The notes under the pieces are model-generated. The model was not told the DNA's origin and searched no databases. It worked only from the letters and a program-made list of their open reading frames with translations. The translations under genes and the position numbers were made by a program. Positions 16,273-26,519 of a DNA stretch of 64,000 nucleotides are shown here, one piece after another (position 1 is the stretch's first letter; each line of letters opens with the position of its first letter). Source of the DNA: Acidovorax sp. 106. GTDB lineage: Bacteria; Pseudomonadota; Gammaproteobacteria; Burkholderiales; Burkholderiaceae_C. The DNA is taken from NCBI RefSeq assembly GCF_003663825.1, contig NZ_RCCC01000001.1, positions 3,294,501 to 3,358,500 on the forward strand, in the 5' to 3' direction.

Positions 16273-19200
16273 TTATTTGGCGAGCAGTAGGGCCTGCTGT
16301 AGCTGGCTGTGTAGCAGCTGATGCAGGGGCTCGGGCCTGTGCAGGTGAAAGCCCTGTGCGTAGTGGATGCCGATGTCTGTCACGCGCTCTAATACGGAGC
16401 CGCTGTGCACGTATTCGGCCACAGTCTCTAGCTGCAGCACGCCCGCCAGGTCAACGAAGCAGCGCACGGCTACATCGCTGAGGGGGTCATCCAATAGGCC
16501 TCGGATGAAGTGGCCGTCAATTTTGAGCAAGTCAACTCTGAGGCTCTTGAGGTAGCTGAAGGACGACGCCCCTGCACCGAAGTCGTCTAGCGCGATGCGC
16601 ACGCCCAACGCACGCACTTGGTCGATGAATGCGCAGGCGTCGGCGAGTTTGGTGATGGCGGCGGTTTCGGTGATTTCTAGGCACAGTCGCTGGCAGATGT
16701 CAGCCCCTGCGATCGTCAGCTTTTCGACGGCTTGCCTGTGGAAGGCCCGGTCGCCAATGGATTGCCCCGAGAGGTTCACGCTGATAGTGCCGATGTGCTC
16801 CAGGCTGGGCAGGGCGCCAAGCGCTTGGATGGTTTGGTCAAGCACCCAGCGGTCCAGGCGCGAGGCGAGGTGAAATCGCTCTGCAGCGGGTATGAACAAG
16901 GCTGGGGAGACCAGCGTGCCGTCGGTGTCAACCAGCCGAAGCAGAATTTCTGCGTGCAGGGTTTCCCCGTGGCCACTGGCGGCGGTGATGCGGGCCTTGC
17001 CTTGGGTATTGATGGGCGTGATGCACTGTGCGTACAGAACGAACTCGTTGTCGTCCATCGCCTGTGCGAGGCGGTTGGCCCATTGCGCGTTGCCTTGGCG
17101 TGCCTGCGAGCCCTGGTCGTTGTCCACCCACTGGTGGACTCGGTTGCGCCCCCCTTCTTTGGCTGCGTAGCAAGCTGCATCTGCCGCTTGGAGCGCCGCA
17201 GTGGGAGTGGCCCATTGTCCGACCAGCGGCACCAAGCCGATACTGGCCCCCACCCGAAAACGGCGCTCATCATGCAGGAAGCGGTAGTCCTCCATGCGGT
17301 CGCAAATTTTTTGGGCCAGGCGTGCAGCATGCTCTGCGGGGCAGCGTTCCAGCAGAATCGCAAATTCGTCCCCCCCTAAGCGCGCCACCGTATCCCGTGC
17401 GCGTACGCTGTCTGACAGCAAGCGGCTAACTTGCTGAAGCAGCATATCGCCCGCAGCATGGCCGCAGGTGTCATTGACAATTTTGAACTGATCCAAGTCC
17501 AGAAACATCAGCGCGTGCGGCACTTCCTGCGATTGGCGTTGCCCCATCAGCGTGGTGAGTCGTGTTTCGAACTCTGCGCGGTTGCACAGGCCGGTCAGCG
17601 CATCATGCGTCGCCCGGTAGGTCATCTCTCCGCTCAGGCGCCGTTGCTCAGTGACGTCATGGAACACCAGCACGGCACCCAGCACCTGCCCTTGTTCGTT
17701 GCGTATGGGGGCGGCAGAGTCTTCGATCGCTAACTCCGTTCCGTTGTGAGAGATCAAGACGGTGCCTGCGGCCAAGCCGCATACCCGTTGTTGCTGCAGG
17801 CACAGTTGAACAGGGTTTTCGGCCGGTGCCCGTGTGTCTTCGTTGATGATCTGGAAAACTTGTGCCACCGGGAGTCCACGCGCTGCGGTGTTGTTCCAGC
17901 CCGTCATTCGTTCTGCCACCGGGTTGAGCCAAGTGACGCTGCCGTGCGCATCGGTGGTGATCACCGCGTCGCCGATGGATTGCAGCGTCACGCGCATGAG
18001 TTCGTGTTGCTCAGTGAGCTGGGTGGTTAGCTGGTGCAGGTGCGTGATGTCTTGAAACGCTCCGACCAGCCGAACGGCTTGCCCATTCTCGAACTCTGCA
18101 TGCCCCACTGCCCGCACCCAAATGCGTTGTCCGTCTTGTCGAATTAACGGCAGCTCTAAGTCCCAGCCCTCACCTGTTTGAATGGCGTGCGATACCGCGC
18201 TCTCGATGTGGGGGCGGCCTTCGGGGGCGTAGAAGTGGATCGCTGTGGCCAGCTGGGGTTTGAAATGTGCGGGGACTCCATGGATTTTGCGGGTTTGCTC
18301 TGACCATGTGAGTTCGCCAGTGGTCAGATCGACTTCCCAGCCGCCAACGCCTGCGACTTCGCCTGTGCGATTCAATAGGTCTTGGCTTTTGCGCAGCGCC
18401 AGTTCCTGCAGCTTGCGTTCTGTGATATCTACGAGCACGCCATAGACCCACTCTGGCGCGCCCTGCGCTGTGCGCGTCATGACCCGTCCGCGCTCCTCCA
18501 ACCAAATCCAGTGCCCGGCTTTGTGCTTCAGGCGCAATTCGGCGTCGTGGCTCTCGGTCAGACCTTGCAGGTGATTGCGCAGTCGGGCGCTGACTTGCTC
18601 CATCTCCACAGGGTGCGCTATCTGCGTGCGAAATTGGCCGCGCAGGGGCTGTAGCTCCTCCAGTTTGTACCCGAGCATGTGCGCTGCATTGCTGTTGATG
18701 CGAAGCTCATCGGTCTGGAAGTTCCACTCCCAGGTGCCGGTGCCGGTGCCCTCAATGATGGATGCAAGGCGCCAACGCTCGTCGCGCAGCGCGCGTTCAG
18801 ACCGCAGTTTCTGCGTCACGTCTTGCACCACGCTGATGCTTCGCAGGGGCGTGCCATCGGGGTTGCGCAGCAAAATAGCGGAAAGAAGTACGTCGATGAC
18901 CTTGCCGCTTTTGCAGACCATTTGGTAGGGCAGGTCCTTGGCTGTTCCAGTGCGGACAAACTCATCGAGAAGGAGTTGCAACATGTCGCGAGACTGCGGT
19001 GTCAGTAACGACCCGATGGGGCGGCCAATCACCTCCGCTTCTGTATAGCCCAGGGTCTCTAGCCATAGGGAGCTGACGGAAAGCAACTGGCCCCGCGCAT
19101 CAATGGAATGCAGCATGGCGGGTGTCATTTTGTAGAGCTGACGCAGCAGGTCACGCTCTGCAGACAGCGCCGCTTCTGTCTGGCGCTGCAGCGTAATGTC

Positions 19201-20436
19201 CTCGACGGTGCCTACATAGCCTGGGGGCAGACTCGGGCCCAAGGCTGCCGTGGGGCGTGCGCGCGCGCGGACTTGGCGGACCATACCGTCGCCACTTAGA
19301 ACCCGAAACTCGGTATCCAGCTCCAGTCCAGCCAGCGCATGCTGTTGCCACTTGCTTTGAACGTCCTCTTTGTCGCTGGGGTGCACGGCGCTGGACCAGC
19401 CTGTCCCCAGGCTTTGGTCCAGACTCAGACCAAAAATGGACTGCCAGCGCTCGTTGGTGTAGTTGCAGGTTCCGTTGAGATCGGTGGTGAAGATGCCCAG
19501 ATGCGATGCGTCATTGAGTGCACGGAACCGTGCCTCGCTGTCTGCCAGTGCTTTGAGCGCCGCACGGTGTTCGCTCATGTCTCGCAGCACGATGACCAGC
19601 CCTGCTGGATGCATTGGTGACTCAGCCACCGGCGCCAGGCTCAGCGAGATATCCAGGGTGCGGCCATCGGCTGTGCACAGCTGGGTGTCGACGATGGCAC
19701 CAGCCAGTTCCCCGCGCAAGCAGGCCTGAGCTTTTTCGTGGCTAGCCAGGCACAGGCTGGGTAGCAGGCTCTGCAGTGCGCGCCCCTGTATGGCCGCAGC
19801 GCTGTAGCCCGTCAGGCGCAGCGCGGCATCGTTCCACTGGTGGATGACGCCATTGGAGGCAACGCCAAGGATGGCATCAAAGCTTCCCCTCATCATGGCA
19901 CCTGCTTGGTCTGCCTTGGCGTGCAGTGCACGCTCGCTTTGCAAAGCAAGACGACCCTCCAGCAGTTGCACGGCGGTGCGGGCCAGCAGCGCTAGCAAAT
20001 GCCGCTGGGTGTCTGTCAGCTTGCGGGGCTGCCGGTCAATCACGCACAGTGTGCCGATGCGTTGTCCGTCTTCAAGCGTCAGTGGGGCACCTGCATAAAA
20101 CCTGATGTCTGGCTTGCCGGTGACCAGCGCGTTGTCCGCGAAGCGGGCATCGGCAGATGCGTCGCTCACTTCAAAGACCTCGGAGCCCAATATGGCGTGT
20201 GCGCAAAAGGCGAGTTCGCGCGGCGTTTCTTGTACGCCCTCCAGGCCCACGTTGGCCTTGAACCACTGGCGATGTGCGTCCACCAGGCTGATCAAAGAGA
20301 TGGGGCTGCCAGTGACGGTGGCGGCGGCTTGCACCAGCGCATCGAAGGCAGGGTCTGCGGGGCTGTCAAGCACTGCCAGTCGGTGCAGGGCCTGTAGTCT
20401 TTGGGTTTCGTGGGCTGGAACGGAAGCGGCTGGCAC
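16273..20436 (-). CDS. GAF-PAS(x6)-GGDEF-EAL cyclic-di-GMP signalling protein
   Basis: Soluble 1387-residue sensor that can both make and degrade c-di-GMP. In order: a GAF domain (about 1-165), six PAS or PAS/PAC units spread over about 175-930 (for example SNGVIHQWNDAALRLTGYS and AVITTDAHGSVTWLNPVAER), GGDEF (about 945-1105) and EAL (about 1140-1380). The GGDEF motif RLGGDEFA is intact (near 1020), and RARD five residues before it is the product-binding I-site. EAL has EILLR (E near 1163) in place of EALLR, with NLSGQS, LEITET, DDFGAG and KIDGHFI intact, so both halves could work. It begins with GTG after a GAGGA. No membrane segment is visible. It is divergent from a REC-GGDEF gene 237 bases away. 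Confidence 0.9.
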   Translation of the reverse strand: MPAASVPAHETQRLQALHRLAVLDSPADPAFDALVQAAATVTGSPISLISLVDAHRQWFKANVGLEGVQETPRELAFCAHAILGSEVFEVSDASADARFADNALVTGKPDIRFYAGAPLTLEDGQRIGTLCVIDRQPRKLTDTQRHLLALLARTAVQLLEGRLALQSERALHAKADQAGAMMRGSFDAILGVASNGVIHQWNDAALRLTGYSAAAIQGRALQSLLPSLCLASHEKAQACLRGELAGAIVDTQLCTADGRTLDISLSLAPVAESPMHPAGLVIVLRDMSEHRAALKALADSEARFRALNDASHLGIFTTDLNGTCNYTNERWQSIFGLSLDQSLGTGWSSAVHPSDKEDVQSKWQQHALAGLELDTEFRVLSGDGMVRQVRARARPTAALGPSLPPGYVGTVEDITLQRQTEAALSAERDLLRQLYKMTPAMLHSIDARGQLLSVSSLWLETLGYTEAEVIGRPIGSLLTPQSRDMLQLLLDEFVRTGTAKDLPYQMVCKSGKVIDVLLSAILLRNPDGTPLRSISVVQDVTQKLRSERALRDERWRLASIIEGTGTGTWEWNFQTDELRINSNAAHMLGYKLEELQPLRGQFRTQIAHPVEMEQVSARLRNHLQGLTESHDAELRLKHKAGHWIWLEERGRVMTRTAQGAPEWVYGVLVDITERKLQELALRKSQDLLNRTGEVAGVGGWEVDLTTGELTWSEQTRKIHGVPAHFKPQLATAIHFYAPEGRPHIESAVSHAIQTGEGWDLELPLIRQDGQRIWVRAVGHAEFENGQAVRLVGAFQDITHLHQLTTQLTEQHELMRVTLQSIGDAVITTDAHGSVTWLNPVAERMTGWNNTAARGLPVAQVFQIINEDTRAPAENPVQLCLQQQRVCGLAAGTVLISHNGTELAIEDSAAPIRNEQGQVLGAVLVFHDVTEQRRLSGEMTYRATHDALTGLCNRAEFETRLTTLMGQRQSQEVPHALMFLDLDQFKIVNDTCGHAAGDMLLQQVSRLLSDSVRARDTVARLGGDEFAILLERCPAEHAARLAQKICDRMEDYRFLHDERRFRVGASIGLVPLVGQWATPTAALQAADAACYAAKEGGRNRVHQWVDNDQGSQARQGNAQWANRLAQAMDDNEFVLYAQCITPINTQGKARITAASGHGETLHAEILLRLVDTDGTLVSPALFIPAAERFHLASRLDRWVLDQTIQALGALPSLEHIGTISVNLSGQSIGDRAFHRQAVEKLTIAGADICQRLCLEITETAAITKLADACAFIDQVRALGVRIALDDFGAGASSFSYLKSLRVDLLKIDGHFIRGLLDDPLSDVAVRCFVDLAGVLQLETVAEYVHSGSVLERVTDIGIHYAQGFHLHRPEPLHQLLHSQLQQALLLAK

Positions 20437-20673
20437 GAAGGGTCCTCAGGGTATTGCGGTGTTGTGCGCTGTAGCAAGCGATGGTGATTGTGGCGGGAAT
20501 ACGGCGCGCCTGATAAGGGAATGTCCCCTAGTCTGCTCTGTGTAATCGGCTTTGGGGGCGCAGGCGCTCTGACCGCCTTTGCCTAAACCCTTGCCTTCGC
20601 CGTGGCTCAGGGAAATGGCATATGCTGACAGCCCCAGGCTTGGAGTGCTTGGTCCCAAGAAAGACAATCAAAC

Positions 20674-21672
20674 ATGGCGATTCTTCAGAACACTGATTTG
20701 CGTATCCTCATCGTCGATGATCAGGATTCGGTGCGTCTCGTGTTGGCTGAGCAGCTTATAAAAATGGGGGTGCGCGAGGTGGTGCAGGCGCGCTCGGCCA
20801 TTGAAGCGATCGAGATGTTTGCCGCCCACAAGCCTGACATCGTGCTGCTGGACATCCAAATGCCAGGGCATAGCGGGCATTGGATTGCAGAGCAGATCCG
20901 AAATATGGACGGTGGGCACTGGACGCCGATCATTTTTCTCACCGGGCTGGACAGTGACGAAGACCTGTGGGAAGGCATTCGAGTGGGGGGCGACGACTAC
21001 CTCATCAAGCCCGTGCGCAGCACCGTTTTGGCCGCAAAACTGCGCGCCATGCAGCGTTTACTGACGATGCAGCGCCGATTGGTCTCCGTGACGGAGGAAC
21101 TGTATGAGGCCAACAAACGGCTCAATTCGCTGATTGAGCGTGATGCATTGACGGGTCTGATCAACCGACGTGGGTTTGATCGAATCCTCCATGAGCAGAT
21201 ATTGCTGGCGCGGCGCCACCGTTTGCCTCTCACGCTGATGATCTGCGACATCGACTTCTTCAAGCAATACAACGACACTTTGGGGCACCCTGAGGGTGAT
21301 CTGTGTCTGCAAACTGTATCCAAAGTGTTGGGCTCGGTGTGTCAGCGTCCGACGGACACCGCCTGTCGGGTGGGGGGCGAGGAGTTCGCGCTGGTGTTGC
21401 CCAACACGCCTCGCTCTGGCGCCATGATGTTTGCCAGGGCTCTGACAGAGGTGCTGGCGTCTCGTGGCATCGTCCACCCGGCGTCGTCAGTGTCGGGGGT
21501 GGTCACTGTTTCCGGTGGGATTACCACTTGCGTTCCAGACGAGCAAACTTCAAACCTGGGGATGGTGACCCGGGCAGATGAGGCGCTGTATGCCGCCAAG
21601 GCTCAGGGGCGCAATAATTTTTTCAGCTACGAGTTGCAGCTGACTGCCAAGGAACACCTAGCGCAGCGCTGA
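20674..21672 (+). CDS. response regulator diguanylate cyclase (REC-GGDEF)
   Basis: 332 residues. The receiver domain (1-125) has D15/D16, the phospho-acceptor D60 in VLLDIQMPG, and K112. A helical linker (about 128-155) leads into a GGDEF domain with RVGGEEFA (GGEEF at 234-238) and the inhibitory I-site RPTD at 225-228. All catalytic and feedback residues are present, so it should synthesise c-di-GMP when phosphorylated, as PleD or WspR does. It is divergent from the large GGDEF-EAL gene, which suggests a shared regulatory region and a matched synthesis/degradation pair. The cognate kinase is not adjacent. Confidence 0.9.
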   Translation: MAILQNTDLRILIVDDQDSVRLVLAEQLIKMGVREVVQARSAIEAIEMFAAHKPDIVLLDIQMPGHSGHWIAEQIRNMDGGHWTPIIFLTGLDSDEDLWEGIRVGGDDYLIKPVRSTVLAAKLRAMQRLLTMQRRLVSVTEELYEANKRLNSLIERDALTGLINRRGFDRILHEQILLARRHRLPLTLMICDIDFFKQYNDTLGHPEGDLCLQTVSKVLGSVCQRPTDTACRVGGEEFALVLPNTPRSGAMMFARALTEVLASRGIVHPASSVSGVVTVSGGITTCVPDEQTSNLGMVTRADEALYAAKAQGRNNFFSYELQLTAKEHLAQR

Positions 21673-21781
21673 TTCTTGGCGCACGCTCGGAGCGTGGTGA
21701 CCTGCCGGGCTACCGGCATGCGCAGGGCGGGCGCACCCCAGCCCATTGCCTATCGCGCGGCGGGGCGTTGAACGGCGACAC

Positions 21782-21818
21782 CTGACAACTTGTCCAGTGC
21801 ACAACGCAATGCACTGGC
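21782..21818. promoter_or_regulatory. operator-like half-palindrome plus stem-loop upstream of an unknown gene
   Basis: CTGACAACTTGTCCAG (21782-21797) is one base short of the palindrome CTGGACAAGTTGTCCAG found upstream of the unknown gene at 48218. It overlaps CCAGTGCA / TGCACTGG (21795-21818), an 8-bp stem with an 8-base loop. It lies about 65-100 bases before the start at 21883 and after the REC-GGDEF gene. It could be an operator, or a terminator without a U-tract. Confidence 0.4.
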
Positions 21819-21882
21819 TATCATCCATCGCAATCGGCCGCCGCACTGGGGTCCTACAAAGCAAGACACACAAGAGGGTGCG

Positions 21883-22929
21883 ATGGAGTATTGGGAGGGA
21901 TTCGATACCAGCCACTGGAAAACCACTGACAAGGCTTGGATGGCCGAGCGCAAGCAGCAGTGGCTGGAGATTGAGAAGCTGCTGTACGTGCTGGACAAGA
22001 ACAAGAAAGCCCGCAGCCTCATCAAGCAGTACTTCCTCAAGGGCCAGCTGCCCGAGTGGAAGAAGCTCCATGACTGGAGCCAAGGTTCCACCACGCGGCA
22101 TCTGGACCTGCTGCTCTTTCTGTACCTGCACCCTAGCCGTGACGACGCGGTGCTGCGCCCTTTGCGCGACCAGTTCATGGACAACCCCCACGCCCGTTGG
22201 GACGACCGGTTGATCGGGTTCAACACGTTGTGGCAGATCGGTCTGTCCGAGCCTGCGTCGGGCAGTCTGCGGATGTTTCGCATCGCCGATCTGGAAAAAG
22301 AACTGCCCCAAGTGGCCGCCAGCCTGGCGCCTGCGCCCGAGCCCTTTGCGGACTGCCGACGCATTGAGGTGCATACCGATGGCCAGAACGAACGCCTGTT
22401 CAATCTGATGTGGCCCGACATCACACAGCAAACCGTGCGCCTGCCGGTGACGCGCGACACCTACTGCTACCGGGCACCCCGGTACACCATGGATTACGAA
22501 GAGTTCCCGTTGAGGCGGCACCGCTTCACGCTGGACACGCTGTGGACCATGGGCCAGTGGCTGGTGTGGCCTGCCCCCCTGAACCGGGGCAGCAGCGACA
22601 TGCTGTTCCAGTACGAGCGGCCGATGGACCTCTGGTACCACCACTGCGCGCAAGAGGATGTGCCGGAAGATCCCGTGTGGCGCGAGCTGGTGATGCTGGC
22701 GGTGTACCGCATCTTTCATTTCGACGTGGACCAGGAAGCCCTCGACAGCCCGCGCAGCCGTTTTGTGCGCCGGGCGCAGGCGTTGCTCACGGAGCGCGAG
22801 TTTTCCGCTTCATTCCAAGCCCTGATCGCAGCAGCCCGCAACGGCGAGGTCGTTGTGAGCGAGCCCTGGAACAACGACGCCAAGGTTCTGGCACCGGCCT
22901 TCTATACGAGCACACGCTGGACCGGCTGA
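21883..22929 (+). CDS. unknown cytosolic protein, first gene of a two-gene unit
   Basis: I do not recognise this 348-residue protein. The start follows an AGAGGG. It is rich in Trp, Asp and Arg, has no signal peptide or membrane helix, and carries a predicted helical N-terminus (KQQWLEIEKLLYVLDKNKKA) and a tryptophan-rich middle (TLWTMGQWLVWPAPL, MDLWYHHC). The next gene begins 51 bases later on the same strand and encodes an acidic ankyrin protein, so the two are probably co-expressed and may interact. Effector/immunity or modification/substrate roles are possible, but nothing in the sequence proves them. Confidence 0.6.
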   Translation: MEYWEGFDTSHWKTTDKAWMAERKQQWLEIEKLLYVLDKNKKARSLIKQYFLKGQLPEWKKLHDWSQGSTTRHLDLLLFLYLHPSRDDAVLRPLRDQFMDNPHARWDDRLIGFNTLWQIGLSEPASGSLRMFRIADLEKELPQVAASLAPAPEPFADCRRIEVHTDGQNERLFNLMWPDITQQTVRLPVTRDTYCYRAPRYTMDYEEFPLRRHRFTLDTLWTMGQWLVWPAPLNRGSSDMLFQYERPMDLWYHHCAQEDVPEDPVWRELVMLAVYRIFHFDVDQEALDSPRSRFVRRAQALLTEREFSASFQALIAAARNGEVVVSEPWNNDAKVLAPAFYTSTRWTG

Positions 22930-22980
22930 GGCCAGGTGCCCATTTCAAACCCAACCAACCCAAGACGAGAGAGTGAACCC

Positions 22981-24333
22981 ATGCAAACCAGCGCATTTGT
23001 CAGTGAACCTGGAGCTTTCCGAATCCGTGCGGCCGACCATGCCGCCGCTTTGACGAGCTTGCAGCGCGGGTGCCCCAAGCACATGGTGATCGCGGACTAC
23101 TTGCAGAACCCCGAAGAGTTCGCCAGCACGCGCTATCTTGCGCGGGCGTTTGAGCTGCTGGGCACGCAATGCGATGTGGATGGTGGCGATCTGGTGCTGG
23201 TGCCTTTCGCAAGCAGCGAGAGCGTGGACCTCTCGGCCTACTACTGGGACTTCATTGAAACGTTGGCGCACGAAGAGAACCCAGGCTCCCTGTCCGAGGG
23301 GAGCAAGCTGGCGATGATCGAAGCCGGTGAGGATGTGGACGACGAGCAGGACGCCCGCCACCACGCCAGCGAAGCGGCCGATGACTTCATCAGCGAGATG
23401 GGAGATCGCAAGATCACCTTGGCTGAACTCGATGCCGTGATCGCCAGCGAAGGCAGCGTGGACTTTTGCGACTACAACGGCGACACGCCGTTGCTCGCGG
23501 CGAGTACGAGTTACCGCTGGGCCATTTCGGCGCGTGCAGATGCGCAGATGGACGGCGACACCGACACCGACGACGGCGACGACGACGACGACGACCCGGA
23601 AGAAGAAGCCTATGCGGCACAAGAGTGGGAAAGGAATGTGCACAACCTGCACACCGTGCTGCAACGCTGTCCGGACATGGGCGCGCGCAACAGGGATGGC
23701 TTGGACGCCCTGGGCCTGGCGGCAGAGTCTGGCAGCGTGGAGTTCGTTGATCTGCTCATGGCACACGGCGCAACGGTCAACGCGGGCGCGCTGCAGGGCG
23801 CAGTCCGCAGCCTGTCGCTGGACATGGTGCGCAAGCTCGCCCAGCACCACGCGCACCTGGCGGGGCCTGATCTGCTGGTTGGCGCTTGCTCTGCCTATAG
23901 CATCGTGCCCGGCAAGCTGGAGATGGTGCGTTATCTGGTAGAGGAACTGGGCTGCGACGTGAATGCCCGCGCAACAAAGGTCGCCAGCGCGTTCAAGGGG
24001 CCGGTGGGCCGCCTTGGCACGGCCTTGATGGCGGCCGCGCTGACAGACGACCTGGCGCTTGTCCAGTACCTGCTGTCCGCCGGGGCCGACCTGCATGCGG
24101 CAGACGCGTACGGCAATACGGCCCTGCATTACTGCAGCGGCCAGACGTGGGTGAACGAGCCGGGCGGGGGGACGCTCTGGTTCGCGCTGGATGACAACCC
24201 GAAGCTCATCGACCTGCTGCGCAGCCACGGTGCGGACGATGGCGCCCGCAATGTGGCCGGTAGAGCGCCTGCCGATCTGTGCGCCAGCCGCCGCCCGCAC
24301 GGCCCAGCGGACGAGGCGGACGAGGCGGACTGA
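22981..24333 (+). CDS. acidic ankyrin-repeat protein
   Basis: 450-residue protein without a signal peptide; GAGAGTG precedes the ATG. The N-terminal 180 residues are unrecognised. A highly acidic run follows (DTDTDDGDDDDDDPEEE, near residues 195-212), then ankyrin-type helix pairs from about 235 onward: GLDALGLAAESGSVEFVDLL followed by HGATVN, LEMVRYLVEELGCDVNA, and GTALMAAALTDDLALVQYLL followed by SAGADLHAADAYGNTALHYC. Ankyrin repeats bind proteins, so the partner may be the product of the gene just upstream. The extreme acidity would suit a DNA mimic or a nucleic-acid-enzyme inhibitor, which is speculation. It ends in a DEADEAD-like acidic tail. Confidence 0.72.
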   Translation: MQTSAFVSEPGAFRIRAADHAAALTSLQRGCPKHMVIADYLQNPEEFASTRYLARAFELLGTQCDVDGGDLVLVPFASSESVDLSAYYWDFIETLAHEENPGSLSEGSKLAMIEAGEDVDDEQDARHHASEAADDFISEMGDRKITLAELDAVIASEGSVDFCDYNGDTPLLAASTSYRWAISARADAQMDGDTDTDDGDDDDDDPEEEAYAAQEWERNVHNLHTVLQRCPDMGARNRDGLDALGLAAESGSVEFVDLLMAHGATVNAGALQGAVRSLSLDMVRKLAQHHAHLAGPDLLVGACSAYSIVPGKLEMVRYLVEELGCDVNARATKVASAFKGPVGRLGTALMAAALTDDLALVQYLLSAGADLHAADAYGNTALHYCSGQTWVNEPGGGTLWFALDDNPKLIDLLRSHGADDGARNVAGRAPADLCASRRPHGPADEADEAD

Positions 24334-24513
24334 CGGCCTTGCCGTCGTCCACCGGTCGGGCATCCTTGGCTGTACTGGACCGTTGCCCATGGCCTATGCT
24401 GCACCCCGCTTGGCATCGCGTCCTGCCAACGCCGCTGCGAGACCGCAAGCAGGCGCCAAGGCACCCGTCAAAAAGTACCGCGAGCCTGCGCGATGCCGCT
24501 ATGCTTGCCCACC

Positions 24514-25392
24514 ATGAAAAATCGAGACGATGAAACCACGGCGGCCGTGGCCGCACTGGCACAGCAAGACGTAGCCCGCGCACTGGCCGAAGATGTAGGC
24601 GCTGGCGACCTCACCGCCGGCCTGATTGACCCCGCCCGCCGCGCCCGTGCCCGCATCCTGGCGCGCGAAGACGCCGTGATTTGCGGTGCCCCCTGGGCTG
24701 AAGCCGCCCTGCGCGCGCTGGACCCCACGGTGCAGATCACCTGGCATGTGGTCGAGGGCCAGCGCTGCGCGGCCGACCAGGTCGTGCTGGAGCTGGAGGG
24801 CAACGCCCGTGCGCTGCTGAGCGCCGAGCGCACCGCGCTGAACTTTCTGCAACTGCTGTCGGCTGTGGCCACCAAAACGCGCACCTATGTGGACGTGGTG
24901 GCGGGCACCCGCGCCCATATCGTGGACACGCGCAAGACCCTCCCTGGTCTGCGCCTGGCGCAAAAGTACGCCGTGCGCGTGGGCGGTGGCACCAACCACC
25001 GCATTGGCTTGCACGATGCGGTGCTCATCAAAGAGAACCACATTGCCGCAGCGGGTGGCGTGACGGCGGTGCTGAAAGCGGCGCAGGCGGTGGCCGCTCA
25101 GGCCCGCTTTATCGAGATTGAGGTGGAAACGCTGGAGCAGCTGGCCGAGGCGCTGGACGCGGGCGCCAAGATGGTGCTGCTGGACAACATGCCGCTGCCC
25201 ATGCTGCGCGAGGCGGTACGGATCAACGCGGCGCATGCGGGCGGTGGTGCCATCCTCGAAATCTCAGGCGGCGTGACGCTGGCGGGCCTGCGCGAGCTGG
25301 CTGAAACCGGTGTGGACCGCATCTCGATTGGCACGCTGACCAAGGATGTCAAGGCCACCGATTTTTCGATGCGCCTACAGGAGCTGGCATGA
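24514..25392 (+). CDS. nadC: nicotinate-nucleotide pyrophosphorylase (carboxylating)
   Basis: Quinolinate phosphoribosyltransferase: converts quinolinate and PRPP to nicotinate mononucleotide and CO2, the third step of de novo NAD synthesis. Family signatures: [11 protein letters not shown] near the start, [36 protein letters not shown] followed by GGTNHR (the PRPP and quinolinate site), [21 protein letters not shown] and EISGGVTL. The 292-residue length is typical. ATG 24514 is preferred to the 5' extension. Its stop overlaps the nadA start (ATGA), so the two are translationally coupled. Confidence 0.96.
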   Translation: MKNRDDETTAAVAALAQQDVARALAEDVGAGDLTAGLIDPARRARARILAREDAVICGAPWAEAALRALDPTVQITWHVVEGQRCAADQVVLELEGNARALLSAERTALNFLQLLSAVATKTRTYVDVVAGTRAHIVDTRKTLPGLRLAQKYAVRVGGGTNHRIGLHDAVLIKENHIAAAGGVTAVLKAAQAVAAQARFIEIEVETLEQLAEALDAGAKMVLLDNMPLPMLREAVRINAAHAGGGAILEISGGVTLAGLRELAETGVDRISIGTLTKDVKATDFSMRLQELA

Positions 25393-26519
25393 GCAACGCA
25401 ACCCTGAACCGCATTAACGTCGAATACGAGCAGCCCGACGAAGCGGCTGCGGGTTCTGTCTGCTCCACCAAGCACGCCTGGGCCCGCGTGCCGCCCGAGC
25501 CCTCGCAGGCCGAGCGTGCCGCGCTCAAGGACAAGATCCGCCGCCTGCTCAAGGAAAAAAACGCGGTCATGGTGTCGCACTACTACGTGCACCCGGACTT
25601 GCAAGATTTGGCCGAAGAAACCGGCGGCTTGGTCAGCGACTCGCTGGAGATGGCCCGCTTTGGCCGCGACCACGCCGCACAGACCCTGGTGGTGAGCGGT
25701 GTGCGCTTCATGGGCGAGACGGCCAAGATTTTGAGCCCGGAAAAGACCGTGCTCATGCCCGACCTGGACGCCACCTGCTCGCTCGACCTGGGTTGCCCCA
25801 TCGACGAGTTCAATGCGTTTTGCGACCAGCACCCTGACCGCACCGTGGTGGTGTACGCCAACACCAGCGCGGCGGTGAAGGCGCGGGCCGACTGGCTCGT
25901 GACATCGAGCTGCGCGCTGGAGATCGTGAGCGCCCTCAAGGCCGCAGGCCAAAAGATTTTGTGGGCGCCCGACCGCCACCTGGGCGCCTACATCCAGCGC
26001 GAAACGGGCGCAGACATGGTGTTCTGGAACGGCGCTTGCATCGTGCACGACGAGTTCAAGGCGCTGGAGCTGGAGCTGCTCAAAAAAGAGCACCCGCGCG
26101 CCAAAGTGCTGGTGCACCCCGAAAGCCCTGCCGATGTGGTGGCACTGGCCGATGCCGTAGGCTCCACTAGCGCCATCCTCAAGGCCGCACGCGAGATGGA
26201 TGCCACCGAATTCATCGTGGCCACCGACAACGGCATGATGCACAAGCTGCGCACGCTCAACCCCGGCAAGACGTTTTACGAAGCCCCCACTGCTGGCAAC
26301 AGCGCCACCTGCAAGAGCTGCGCGCACTGCCCTTGGATGGCGATGAACGGCCTGGCCGATGTGGCCCGCGTGCTGGAGACGGGGGCCAACGCCGTGCACG
26401 TAGAGCCCGCGCTCATCCCCCGCGCGCGCCAGCCGATTGACCGTATGCTGGCCTTTACCGCAGCGCTTAAAAATGGGCAACCCACGGTGGGCCTGGTGCC
26501 GCACTTGGGCGCTGCTTAA
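25389..26519 (+). CDS. nadA: quinolinate synthase A
   Basis: [4Fe-4S] enzyme that condenses iminoaspartate with dihydroxyacetone phosphate to quinolinate. 376 residues. The three cluster cysteines expected in the long NadA type are visible within [19 protein letters not shown] and [13 protein letters not shown], along with [25 protein letters not shown] and VHPESPADV. It overlaps nadC by four bases. The partner NadB (aspartate oxidase) is encoded separately at 43.7-45.3 kb. A palindromic repeat begins one base after the stop and separates this gene from the convergent response-regulator gene. Confidence 0.96.
   Translation: MSNATLNRINVEYEQPDEAAAGSVCSTKHAWARVPPEPSQAERAALKDKIRRLLKEKNAVMVSHYYVHPDLQDLAEETGGLVSDSLEMARFGRDHAAQTLVVSGVRFMGETAKILSPEKTVLMPDLDATCSLDLGCPIDEFNAFCDQHPDRTVVVYANTSAAVKARADWLVTSSCALEIVSALKAAGQKILWAPDRHLGAYIQRETGADMVFWNGACIVHDEFKALELELLKKEHPRAKVLVHPESPADVVALADAVGSTSAILKAAREMDATEFIVATDNGMMHKLRTLNPGKTFYEAPTAGNSATCKSCAHCPWMAMNGLADVARVLETGANAVHVEPALIPRARQPIDRMLAFTAALKNGQPTVGLVPHLGAA

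Noticed and set aside
21746..21882. Longer 5' start for the unknown gene at 21883
   Set aside because: The extension would cover the operator-like palindrome and hairpin, and the ATG at 21883 has a good AGAGGG site.
25098..26504. 468-codon antisense frame over nadC and nadA
   Set aside because: Opposite two clearly identified enzymes; composition typical of an antisense frame.
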